Positions 10,125-21,253 of a DNA stretch of 64,000 nt are shown in pieces. The translations under genes were made by a program, and so were the position numbers. The stretch spans positions 1 to 64,000 of the forward strand of contig DSBL01000057.1 of the NCBI GenBank assembly GCA_011049455.1, given 5' to 3'. The stretch comes from Desulfonatronum sp. (GTDB taxonomy: Bacteria > Desulfobacterota > Desulfovibrionia > Desulfovibrionales > Desulfonatronaceae). The notes under the pieces were generated by a model, which was given only the letters and a program-made list of their open reading frames with translations, had not been told where the DNA came from and did not search any database. Every line of letters begins with the position of its first letter. Positions within the stretch are counted from its first letter, which is position 1.

Positions 10125-11305
10125 GTCCCGGCTTTTCCGGGATTCTCTCAGCACCGGCGCCCCTGCAGCGGCTAAGAATGCTGCAGGATAGGCTGGGCGT
10201 GACCAGCCGCCATCTTCAACGCATCAACGATCTTTCCGATGTTTTTCTTTCGGAAACCGAGGCCTTTGCTCACAGCCTGTATGAACAGCTGCATGATATG
10301 CAAACCACGCGCATGATTCTCGACCACGGCCCGTCCCGGGAAAAAATGATCCGGATCTGGAGCCGCTGGTATGCATCATTTTTTCATAACCAATCCACGG
10401 AAAACTTTCTTGCCGCGCAATGGAGAAGCGGTCTGCGTCATGTCGCCTCGGGCGTTGACCACCGCTGGATCAGTCTGGCTTACGCCCTGGCGCGGGTTTT
10501 TATCCACCAAGTGGCCACGAAAAAACTCGACTCCGCGACCAAGGGAGAAACCCAGGATTTGCTGGACCGGCTGGTGGATCTGTGCCTCCTTGTGGAAACC
10601 GACGCCTTCATCACCTCCCTGAGCAGATGTGATCATGAAATCATCCGGGGCATAGCCCATCAGGTGCGCAACCCGTTAACGATCATTGGCGGCAATGTGA
10701 TGCGTCTGCTCAAGCAAACCCCGAAGAGCGATCCGGTCCACGACATCTATGCATCCATGCTTACGGAGACATCTCGATTGGAACGCATGGTGCGCAATGT
10801 GACCACCTACAATGAAGTATTTCAGCGCGAGCCCGGGATGGCTTTCTGCCCGCTGGAACCCGCGCTGCAAACTGTCCTGGATGAATTACGTCCCGAGGAG
10901 GGCATCGCGGTTTATTTGCAATTGTCTTCCAAGCATCCCGCGGTGTTTGCGGATCCGAAAGATCTGCGCATCGTGTTTTATCACCTGCTCCAAAACAGTC
11001 TGGAAAATCTGACAAAAGCCGACTATCCCGAACTGCGAGTCATTTCCGCCCAAAATGTCGACAATGACCGTTTTCTGGACATTCGCATCTTCAACAATGG
11101 TCCCGTGCCGGATCCGGACAGCCTGGAAAAACTGTTCACCCCTTTCTACTCCACCAAAGCCTTGGGCACCGGCTTTGGTCTGCCCATCGCCCGGTTGGCC
11201 GTGAGCAAGAATCAAGGCCATTTGTCCCTGATTCCGGAACCGAACAAGGGCACAACCTGTCTGGTGACACTGCCGCTGGCTGAACCAAGTGAAAATCACC
11301 CTTGA
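10109..11305 (+). CDS. Sensor histidine kinase with N-terminal protoglobin-type domain
   Basis: N-terminal globin-coupled-sensor-like segment (LRHVASGVDHRWISLAYALAR); H-box IAHQVRNPLTIIGG; HATPase motifs (LEKLFTPFYSTKALGTGFGLPIA). Overlaps the lysA 3' end. Confidence 0.8.
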   Translation: MSQEMSPGFSGILSAPAPLQRLRMLQDRLGVTSRHLQRINDLSDVFLSETEAFAHSLYEQLHDMQTTRMILDHGPSREKMIRIWSRWYASFFHNQSTENFLAAQWRSGLRHVASGVDHRWISLAYALARVFIHQVATKKLDSATKGETQDLLDRLVDLCLLVETDAFITSLSRCDHEIIRGIAHQVRNPLTIIGGNVMRLLKQTPKSDPVHDIYASMLTETSRLERMVRNVTTYNEVFQREPGMAFCPLEPALQTVLDELRPEEGIAVYLQLSSKHPAVFADPKDLRIVFYHLLQNSLENLTKADYPELRVISAQNVDNDRFLDIRIFNNGPVPDPDSLEKLFTPFYSTKALGTGFGLPIARLAVSKNQGHLSLIPEPNKGTTCLVTLPLAEPSENHP

Positions 11306-11342
11306 AGTTTATCTTTAAGTTGGAACAAATGAGGACGTACGC

Positions 11343-12293
11343 ATGAATCAACCGCTCAAACTCGGTATCAGTTCCTGTCTTTTGGGCAATGCGGTGCGCT
11401 ACGACGGGGGGCACAAGCTGGACCGATTCCTGCGGGATACGTTAGGCGCTTATGTGGAATTCGTGCCGGTCTGTCCGGAAGTGGAGTGCGGCATGTCCGT
11501 GCCCCGGGAAGCGATGCGTCTGGTGGGGACCATTGACGCTCCCCGGCTGAAAACCATTCGCTCCGGCCAGGATATGACCGATCAGATGCTCGACTGGGCC
11601 GAAAAGAAAAACAAATGGTTGGCTGAGCAGGATCTCTGCGGCTTCATCTTCAAGAGCAAGTCGCCTTCCAGCGGCTTGCAGGGCGTGAAAGTCTATTCCG
11701 AGAAAGGCATGCCCCAGCAAAAAGGGTTGGGCGTCTTTGCCCGGGCCTATACCGAACGTTTCCCCCTGCTGCCCGTGGAAGACGACGGCCGTTTGCACGA
11801 CCCCGGTCTGCGGGAGAATTTCATCGAACGTATTTTCGTGATACGCCGCTGGCAGGAGGTGGCAGCGACCAAACCTGCCTTGGCCCCCCTCATTGCCTTT
11901 CACTCCCGGCACAAGTATCTCATCCTGGCGCATAGCACGAAACATTATCAGGTCATGGGCAAGTTGGTCGCGCATGCAGCGCAGATGGACGCGGACGCTC
12001 TTTTTGCCGAATATTCAAGCCTGCTCATGGAAGCGTTACTGGTTCGCGCCACCAAGGCCAAGAATTTTAATGTGCTGGAAAAAAGCATGGGACATTTCAA
12101 AAAAATGATTACCGCCTGGGAAAAGCAGGAAATGCTGGAGGTATTCAGGCGATACAAGGAAGGCCATGTCCCCTTGATCGTTCCCATCACCTTGCTCAAT
12201 CACTATATTCGGAAATATGACGAGCCCTATCTCAAACAACAGTACTACTTTCACCCGCATCCTTTGGAGTTGAAACTGCGCAACCATGTCTGA
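11343..12293 (+). CDS. DUF523-DUF1722 (YbgA-like) fusion protein
   Basis: N-term LGISSCLLGNAVRYDGGHK (DUF523); C-term KYLILAHSTKHYQVMGKLVA...PLIVPITLLNHYIRKYDEPYLKQQYYFHPHP (DUF1722). Confidence 0.9.
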   Translation: MNQPLKLGISSCLLGNAVRYDGGHKLDRFLRDTLGAYVEFVPVCPEVECGMSVPREAMRLVGTIDAPRLKTIRSGQDMTDQMLDWAEKKNKWLAEQDLCGFIFKSKSPSSGLQGVKVYSEKGMPQQKGLGVFARAYTERFPLLPVEDDGRLHDPGLRENFIERIFVIRRWQEVAATKPALAPLIAFHSRHKYLILAHSTKHYQVMGKLVAHAAQMDADALFAEYSSLLMEALLVRATKAKNFNVLEKSMGHFKKMITAWEKQEMLEVFRRYKEGHVPLIVPITLLNHYIRKYDEPYLKQQYYFHPHPLELKLRNHV

Positions 12294-12308
12294 GGCCCGA
12301 ATCCAGCC

Positions 12309-13403
12309 ATGCAAATGATCCGTTCCTGGTTCCAGCGACAATTCAGCGACCCCCAGGTGGTCATCCTGGTGGGCATCCTGACCGTCTGCTTCGCCATGAT
12401 CTTTTTTTTCGGGCGGATGATGGTTCCGTTTCTGGCCGGATTGGTGGTGGCTTATCTTCTGGAGGGTTTGGTCAGAGCGCTGGTCAAGTGGCGAATGCCC
12501 AGGCTGTTGGCGGTGGTGCTGGTTTTTTCAATCTTCCTGACCAGCATGTTTTTTGTCCTGTTCTGGCTTTTGCCACTGCTCACCAAGCAGCTCGCTCAAT
12601 TGGTCCAGCAAATCCCCGGGATCATCTCCGCAACTCAAGATCTGTTGCTTCAGATTCCAGAACGCTATCCCAAGCTGGTCAGCGATGAACAGGTGGTCCA
12701 GTTCACTTCTGTGTTGCGCACGGAGCTGTTCAATTTCGGCCAGAAACTGCTGACCTTTTCCGTGGCTTCGGTCATGGGGTTGATCACCATCATCGTTTAT
12801 CTGATCATCGTGCCCATGCTGGTCTTCTTTTTTCTCAAGGACAAGGACAGAATCACGGCTTGGGTGGCTTCGTTTTTGCCCAAAGAACGCCGTCTGGCCT
12901 CGCAGGTCTGGCAGGAGATCAATGAGCAGATGGGAAACTACGTTCGGGGCAAATTCTGGGAAATCCTGATCGTCTGGGGGGGGACCTATGCCACGTTTTT
13001 GTGGCTGAACCTGCAGTACGCCATGCTTTTGGGCCTGGTAGTCGGGCTGTCCGTTTTGATCCCCTATGTCGGAGCGGCCGTGGTCACCCTGCCCATAGCC
13101 ATCGTGGCCTATGCCCAGTGGGGCTTTGGGGATGAGTTTTTCTACGTGCTCCTGGCCTACACCATCATCCAGACCATTGACGGCAACATCTTGGCTCCCC
13201 TGCTCTTCTCCGAGGTGGTGGCCATCCATCCGGTGGCCATCATTCTTGCCATCCTCATTTTCGGCGGACTATGGGGCTTTTGGGGTATCTTCTTCGCCAT
13301 CCCCCTGGCCACGGTGGTCCAGGCCGTGTTGAGGGCCTGGCCCAGGCATGCGGAGGAAGGAGAATGTCCTCCAAACAGGGAACCTGAAGAACAAGCAGGG
13401 TGA
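12309..13403 (+). CDS. AI-2E family transporter (PerM-like)
   Basis: Multi-TM protein with VGLSVLIPYVGAAVVTLP and TIIQTIDGNILAPLLFSEVVAIHPVAIILAIL. Confidence 0.88.
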   Translation: MQMIRSWFQRQFSDPQVVILVGILTVCFAMIFFFGRMMVPFLAGLVVAYLLEGLVRALVKWRMPRLLAVVLVFSIFLTSMFFVLFWLLPLLTKQLAQLVQQIPGIISATQDLLLQIPERYPKLVSDEQVVQFTSVLRTELFNFGQKLLTFSVASVMGLITIIVYLIIVPMLVFFFLKDKDRITAWVASFLPKERRLASQVWQEINEQMGNYVRGKFWEILIVWGGTYATFLWLNLQYAMLLGLVVGLSVLIPYVGAAVVTLPIAIVAYAQWGFGDEFFYVLLAYTIIQTIDGNILAPLLFSEVVAIHPVAIILAILIFGGLWGFWGIFFAIPLATVVQAVLRAWPRHAEEGECPPNREPEEQAG

Positions 13404-13410
13404 GATCGTT

Positions 13411-14946
13411 TTATTTTTCTCTCAAAACGCAGCTTTTTTCGATATGCCCTTGCAACGGCCTGACCGTGCCGTAGGCCCTGCCGGTTTGCTTGGCCATGGT
13501 CTTGAGCATACCCTTAAAGATCAACACATGCAGCGGATAAGTGGCGTACCAGTATACCAAACCCCAAAGGCCACGTGGCAGGAAACGCGATTTTTCGATG
13601 AGTTCGGTATGGTCGCCGTTATCTCCCGCCGGATGCAGCTCGAAATCCAGCAGGGCCTGGCCCGGAACCTTCATTTCGGCCAACAAACGTAGCCTGCGGT
13701 CCGGTTCAACGGCCAGCACCCGCCAAAAATCCAAGGCGTCGCCTTCCCGGATTTGCGTCGGATGCCGTCGACCCCGGCGCAGCCCCACTCCCCCGATCAT
13801 CCTGTCCAGAAAGCCGCGCAGCCGCCATAAGCGGTTTCCGTAATACCAGCCGGTCTCTCCACCCAAACGGGCCAGTACCGGCCAGACCTGATCGGGCCTG
13901 GAGCAGATCTTGACCGAGTAGGACAGTCCCAGCAGCGTGCCCCCGGCATAGGCTGCGTCCCCGCAATCAATCCATTCCGGCGGCGGCTGGAACCCGGCAT
14001 CGCTCCAGCAGGTTTCCACCTCCAGTTGCCTGATTTTTTCCAGGGCCAGTGTGACAGCTTCCTCAAAGGACAGCAGATCCTGGGAAATGATTTCACGGAT
14101 GCGGTTGTCCCGGCAGACCACCCGATTGCGCAGACCCAAAACCAAGGGTTTGGCCTGGGCCGCGGGCACTGGCGTTACAAAATTAATCCACAGCGAGGAC
14201 AAACGCGGGGTCAAAAGCGGCACCGGAAGAATCAACCGGGGGCGCAGACCGGCAATTCGGGCGTAAATCTGAAACATCTGCTCATATGTCAAAATATCCG
14301 GGCCGCCGATATCATAGGTCTGCCCGGAGGTTTCCGGTCTTTCCAGGCATCCGGCCAGATACTCGATGACGTTGGATACCGCGATGGGCTGGCACTGGGT
14401 ACGCACCCAGCGCGGGGTGACCATCACGGGCAAACGCTCGGTCAGGTAGCGCAATATTTCAAATGACGCGCTGCCAGAGCCGATGATCAGGGCGGCGCGC
14501 AAAAAGGTCACGGGTACTCCTGTCTGCTCCAGAACCTTCGCCACTTCCAGCCTGGACCGCAGGTGTTTGCTCAGATCGGGATCGCTCTCCTCGCCCAGCC
14601 CGCCCAGATAAATGATCCGTCGCACACCTTGCCGGGTCGCGGCCTGGGCCATGTTTTGCGCCGCAATGCGGTCCACGTCGGCAAAGTCCCTGGATCCGGG
14701 GGTCATGGAGTGCACGAGATAATAGGCAACCTCGCAACCTGCCAGAGCCTGATCCAGGGAAGCCGGATCCATCACGTCGCCTTGAACCAGCCGGATGTTT
14801 TCGTGCCCGGCCCAGGCACGGCAGCCCAGTTTGCCCAGGGAGCGGGCCATGGCAATGACCTTGTATCCGTCCTGCAGCAGACGTTTGACCAGCCGCCCGC
14901 CGATGTATCCCGTGGCTCCGGTGATCAGGATGCTTTTTTGGGTCAT
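13411..14946 (-). CDS. NAD(P)-binding SDR-type protein with C-terminal DUF2867
   Basis: ILITGATGYIGGRLVKRLLQDGYKVIAMAR; C-terminal ...GLVYWYATYPLHVLIFKGML. Confidence 0.88.
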   Translation of the reverse strand: MTQKSILITGATGYIGGRLVKRLLQDGYKVIAMARSLGKLGCRAWAGHENIRLVQGDVMDPASLDQALAGCEVAYYLVHSMTPGSRDFADVDRIAAQNMAQAATRQGVRRIIYLGGLGEESDPDLSKHLRSRLEVAKVLEQTGVPVTFLRAALIIGSGSASFEILRYLTERLPVMVTPRWVRTQCQPIAVSNVIEYLAGCLERPETSGQTYDIGGPDILTYEQMFQIYARIAGLRPRLILPVPLLTPRLSSLWINFVTPVPAAQAKPLVLGLRNRVVCRDNRIREIISQDLLSFEEAVTLALEKIRQLEVETCWSDAGFQPPPEWIDCGDAAYAGGTLLGLSYSVKICSRPDQVWPVLARLGGETGWYYGNRLWRLRGFLDRMIGGVGLRRGRRHPTQIREGDALDFWRVLAVEPDRRLRLLAEMKVPGQALLDFELHPAGDNGDHTELIEKSRFLPRGLWGLVYWYATYPLHVLIFKGMLKTMAKQTGRAYGTVRPLQGHIEKSCVLREK

Positions 14947-15057
14947 ACGTTGATTCCAAGATTAAATTGTTGCGCAGGATTGATTTCAACCACATTGGAC
15001 AGTAGGTTTGGCTGACAACTATTCCAAAACACCTGCTCCGTCATCTCCGGTTGAGGT

Positions 15058-15777
15058 TTGGGAAAATTGCTCATGCCGCACACCGACTATCTGCAGATTT
15101 TTTTCCGCTCCTCCCTGATCATCCAGGGGGTTTACGTGATTTTGGCGTCAATGTCCGTGACCTGTTGGAGCATCGTGTTCTACAAGCTGATGCAACTGAG
15201 ACGGATGCGCAAAAAAATCAAAGAGGATTCGGAAACCTTTCAGGGCGCACGGGAACTGCACGCGGCATTCCTGAGCCTTGCTCCCGCCCCTGATTCCATC
15301 TCGCACAAAGTAGCCCAGGCCGGTTACATCGAGTATCAGGAACTGGGCAGCCTGGAATTGCCTCAAGGCGAGCGCGTCAAAATCGTTTTGGAAAGCCTGC
15401 GCCACACCCTTGGCGACGAGGTGCGCCAGGAAGTGGCCAACAGCTTTCGCCCGTTGCCCTTTCTCGGCGTTTGCGCCAATGCCGCGCCCTTGATGGGCCT
15501 GTTCGGCACGGTGTGGGGCATTTTCCACTCGTTTCAAGGATTCGGAAACATGGGCCGGGCGGCCAGCCTGATGGTCGTGGGACAGGGCCTGGGAGAGGCT
15601 CTGGGCACGACCATCGCCGGTCTGCTGGTGGCCATCCCGGCCACTCTTTTCTATAATTACTTTTTGAACAGAATCGGCGACCTTGAACGTTCACTCACGC
15701 AGTTTTCCCAACTATTCCTCAAGCTGATCAAAAACGACCTGCACCGGCGCCAAGCGGCATCCGGTCAAGCTCGCTGA
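15058..15777 (+). CDS. tolQ: MotA/TolQ/ExbB family proton-channel protein (TolQ-like)
   Basis: APLMGLFGTVWGIFHSFQ...GEALGTTIAGLLVAIPATLFYNYF. Confidence 0.85.
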   Translation: MGKLLMPHTDYLQIFFRSSLIIQGVYVILASMSVTCWSIVFYKLMQLRRMRKKIKEDSETFQGARELHAAFLSLAPAPDSISHKVAQAGYIEYQELGSLELPQGERVKIVLESLRHTLGDEVRQEVANSFRPLPFLGVCANAAPLMGLFGTVWGIFHSFQGFGNMGRAASLMVVGQGLGEALGTTIAGLLVAIPATLFYNYFLNRIGDLERSLTQFSQLFLKLIKNDLHRRQAASGQAR

Positions 15778-15839
15778 CCGGCTCTGGGTCTTGAGCGGGG
15801 AAAAGCGTCAGCAGGGAAAATCGCCTTGTATCTGTACGA

Positions 15840-16256
15840 TCAAGCAGCAGGCAAAAAACGCTGGAGAATGTTTTCCACTTCCAAAGGGATTTCCGGCCTG
15901 CCCCGTTCGTTCAAGGCCGTGGCGACGATCTTGGCCTTAAGCACCAGCTTGTGATCCGGCAGGCGAAAAATATCCTGATAAAAAACCAAGCGCAGACGGG
16001 ATTCCTTGACCAAATGCATGCCCACCTCAAAGGAGTCCCCGCTGGTCAAGGGGTGCTTGTAGTCCATTTCCGCCCGGACCACGACGAAATTGACCCCCAT
16101 CAGGGTGTAGTTTTTGAAATCAATGCCCACCTTTTTCATGCATACATGTCGGGCGTGCTCCAAATAATTCTGGTATACCGCATTGTTTACGATGCCCTGC
16201 ATGTCGCATTCGTAGTCTCGAACGGACATTTCCAAGGTGAAAAAGTAATCTTTCAT
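15840..16256 (-). CDS. Acyl-CoA thioesterase (YbgC/4-HBT hotdog family)
   Basis: VRDYECDMQGIVNNAVYQNYLEHARH...; hotdog-fold signature. Confidence 0.85.
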   Translation of the reverse strand: MKDYFFTLEMSVRDYECDMQGIVNNAVYQNYLEHARHVCMKKVGIDFKNYTLMGVNFVVVRAEMDYKHPLTSGDSFEVGMHLVKESRLRLVFYQDIFRLPDHKLVLKAKIVATALNERGRPEIPLEVENILQRFLPAA

Positions 16257-16436
16257 GGGGGATCCTTGTAATGATAACCGGATTTCGATCTGATGCGATC
16301 ATGAGCTGTCTGCCGCGTCTGTCCGAAAGACATCTTCCTGAAAACCAGCCCCGAGGTCAAACATAAGATCCAGATCGTTCTTGAGCTTGATCATTGAAGA
16401 GGGTAAGCACATCCCATGAACAATAAGGCTGCATGA

Positions 16437-16663
16437 GGAGTTTGTCCCGTACAGACTGGGCTTTGATTTTAAGCGTTGGCGCACTGTCTGACCGAGCCAG
16501 GATTCGCAGGTCCAAACGATTGCCCGGCGAATCCTCCGCGCAATGTTTGGTTCAAATTGCACAATCGTTTGGCCATACGAAGCCGACGAGGGAGTTAGCG
16601 CCGGCGTTGAAAAGCAAAGCCCAGGCCTGTGAACAACGGATTGGATCAATTGGGACAAACTCC
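16437..16663. repeat. MITE-like / nested inverted-repeat element
   Basis: Ends GGAGTTTGTCCC ... GGGACAAACTCC; arms also share CTGGGCTTTGxTTTT(A/C)A(A/G)CG..GGCGC. Internal IRs: GGATTCGC/GCGAATCC (16500-16507/16527-16534) and CCAAACGATTG/CAATCGTTTGG (16512-16522/16562-16572). Confidence 0.75.
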
Positions 16664-16692
16664 GAATGCTTTCAACAACAAGGAGGCCGCCC

Positions 16693-16914
16693 ATGGCGAT
16701 GAACAAGGAACTTTTGGACATTCTGGCCTGTCCCAAATGCAAGTCCGAGCTGGTTCTGACGCAACCGGAGGACGGGCTGATCTGTCATGCCTGCCAGGTT
16801 GTCTATCCCATCAAGGAAGAAATCCCGATCATGCTCATCGAGGAGGCCGTTCCCCTGGTTGACTGGGAAGCCGGCGCCCGGGAACAAAAACACGGCCCAA
16901 AAACCGCGAGATGA
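16693..16914 (+). CDS. Trm112 family zinc-ribbon protein
   Basis: MNKELLDILACPKCKSELVLTQPEDGLICHACQVVYPIKEEIPIMLIEEA. Confidence 0.9.
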   Translation: MAMNKELLDILACPKCKSELVLTQPEDGLICHACQVVYPIKEEIPIMLIEEAVPLVDWEAGAREQKHGPKTAR

Positions 16915-16930
16915 CAATTTGGAGGACATC

Positions 16931-17632
16931 ATGAGCCGCGAGCCATTCTGGATCGGCATTGGCGACATTCACGAACAGATCATGAACATTCGTTTCATTC
17001 CGGAGTTGGTCGAGGCCACCGGGGTTATTGTCAGCGGCGATTTGACCAATCGTGGCCGCAAAGCCGCTGCTGAGAGGATTTTGGGGGAGATCAGCCGCAT
17101 CAATCCGGTGATCTACGCCCAGATCGGGAACATGGATTTCAAGGAAGTGAACGACTACCTGGAAGAGCGCGGGATGAACATCCATGCCCGAGGTCTGGAT
17201 CTGGGCAACGGCGTGGGCCTGATGGGCGTCGGGTATTCCAACCCCACCCCGTTCGGCACGCCGGCCGAGGTTTCAGACGACCAGATCGCCTTGTGGCTTG
17301 ATCAGGCCTATGAACAGGTTCGGAACCTGCCGCACCTGCTGCTGGTGGCCCACAACCCGCCCTTCGGCACGGCCACGGACAAGGTCCGAGGCGGCGTATC
17401 CGTTGGCAGTCGGGCTGTGCGCGCATTCATCGAACGAGTCCAGCCCCAGGTCTGCCTGACCGGCCACATTCACGAGGCCCGGGCCGTGGACCAAATCGGC
17501 AAGACCGTGATCATCAATCCCGGTCAGTTGGTCGCGGGGGGCTACGCCCTGATCCGGCTCACGGACAACGGCCTGGAAGCGGAATTGCGCTCAATGGCAT
17601 CCCCTGCCGCAACCCGGACCACGAAATCATGA
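16931..17632 (+). CDS. Metallophosphoesterase
   Basis: WIGIGDIHEQIMN, VIVSGDLTNRG, IGNMD, LLVAHNPPFG, LTGHIHEA. Confidence 0.9.
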   Translation: MSREPFWIGIGDIHEQIMNIRFIPELVEATGVIVSGDLTNRGRKAAAERILGEISRINPVIYAQIGNMDFKEVNDYLEERGMNIHARGLDLGNGVGLMGVGYSNPTPFGTPAEVSDDQIALWLDQAYEQVRNLPHLLLVAHNPPFGTATDKVRGGVSVGSRAVRAFIERVQPQVCLTGHIHEARAVDQIGKTVIINPGQLVAGGYALIRLTDNGLEAELRSMASPAATRTTKS

Positions 17633-18393
17633 TTTTCTATTCCTGGAACGTAAACGGATTCCGCGCCATTCTTGAAAAGGGTTTCCGGAACTGGTTCCAG
17701 GCCGCAAACGCCGATCTGGTGGGGCTGCAGGAAACCAAGGTCCATCCGGAACAAATACCGGAACAGGACCGCACTCCACCCGGATACGAGGCCCATTGGA
17801 ATGCCAGCCAGGAAAAGAAAGGCTATTCCGGCGTGGCTTGTTTCACCCGCATCCCCCCCTTGGATGTGGTTTTTGAACTGCCGGACAGCCGTTTCCAGGG
17901 CGAAGGCCGGGTCATTCAACTGGAATTTGAGCGGTTCTACTTCTTCAACGTCTACTTTCCCAACGGACAAATGAGCCGGGAACGGCTGGACTACAAGATG
18001 GGCTTTTACGACGCCTTTCTGGATCATGCCCAGGCATTGCGCCAAAACAAGCCCATTGTGGTCTGCGGGGATTTCAACACCGCGCATCGGGAAATCGATC
18101 TGAAAAATCCCCGGGCCAACGCCCAGACCTCCGGCTTCCTGCCCATTGAACGGGCCTGGCTGGATGCATTCATCGCCGCCGGGTACGTGGACACCTTCCG
18201 GCTGTTCAACAACCAGCCCGGGCAATACACGTGGTGGACCTACCGCTTCGGCGCGCGCGGCCGCAACGCCGGGTGGCGCATAGATTATTTTTTCGTATCC
18301 GAGGAACTCAGACCCACGGTGAACCGGTCCTGGATCGAGCCTGCAGTCCAGGGCTCGGATCATTGTCCCATTGGCCTGGAATTGGCATTCTAG
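17629..18393 (+). CDS. xthA: Exodeoxyribonuclease III
   Basis: YSWNVNGFRAIL, LQETKVHPEQ, FNVYFPNGQ, VVCGDFNTAHREIDL, RIDYFFVS, GSDHCPIGLEL. Confidence 0.93.
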   Translation: MIFYSWNVNGFRAILEKGFRNWFQAANADLVGLQETKVHPEQIPEQDRTPPGYEAHWNASQEKKGYSGVACFTRIPPLDVVFELPDSRFQGEGRVIQLEFERFYFFNVYFPNGQMSRERLDYKMGFYDAFLDHAQALRQNKPIVVCGDFNTAHREIDLKNPRANAQTSGFLPIERAWLDAFIAAGYVDTFRLFNNQPGQYTWWTYRFGARGRNAGWRIDYFFVSEELRPTVNRSWIEPAVQGSDHCPIGLELAF

Positions 18394-18520
18394 CAGAAGT
18401 ATTTGCGACGAGGCAATGCAGGCATCCGTTGCCGTGAAGAGCATCCCGGATCGGGATACCGCCCCTCATTAATTTTTACCCGAACCAGAAGCCGTCATGC
18501 CCAGGCCACCGGGAGCATTA

Positions 18521-18600
18521 GGAGTTTGTCCCGTTAGAGCCAACCCGTTATTCACAGGCCTGGGATTTGCTTTTCAGCGCCGTCGCCAACTCCCTCGCGG
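18521..18600. repeat. Half-copy of the 16.44 kb element, in inverted orientation relative to that element's right arm
   Basis: GGAGTTTGTCCCGTTAGAGCCAACCCGTTATTCACAGGCCTGGGATTTGCTTTTCAGCGCCGTCGCCAACTCCCTCG aligns over about 75 bp with the reverse complement of about 16587-16663 with few differences. Confidence 0.8.
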
Positions 18601-18768
18601 TGATCAAGGCTGGAGAAACTTGAGGAGCAGGTCTTCCCGGCTCTATTTTTAAAAGTTGCATGATTTGATTTGTTTTGGCACAAATAGCAGTAGGATGATC
18701 TGATGCGTGGAGTTTGAGCATCCTGCTTTCTCTTGCATCCATAACCCCACCCGTCATGGAGACTTCCA

Positions 18769-18905
18769 TGGCGGAATCAACTTCCACGCAAAACCACGGC
18801 AGCGTCGCCCTTGGCTTCGATCGCAAGGATATCCTGGATCACGCGCCCATCTCCATATCCACGTCCACGTGCCCCACATATCCGGCGATCCTGTCCTCAA
18901 GTTGA
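18769..18905 (+). pseudogene. Short remnant resembling the start of a PAS-domain sensor protein
   Basis: MAESTSTQNHGSVALGFDRKDILDHAPISISTST, then in a shifted frame PHISGDPVL; resembles PAS N-termini of the form DILxHAPIGIFTSTPEGRYISxNPAL. Confidence 0.35.
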
Positions 18906-18928
18906 AAACCACGCCCAAAGGATGATGC

Positions 18929-21151
<2,223 letters not shown>

Positions 21152-21253
21152 TTACCTGGCTAAGCCTGTGCGGATGGAGGATTTGGAGAAGGTGTTGAAG
21201 ATGAATATTCTGTATCCAGCTTGATCTGGCCAGATATAAAAAGGACAACGACC

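Noticed and set aside
16299-16742. 147-aa minus-strand ORF covering the MITE-like element
   Set aside because: Translation of the repeat; the related repeat copy gives different, incompatible ORFs.
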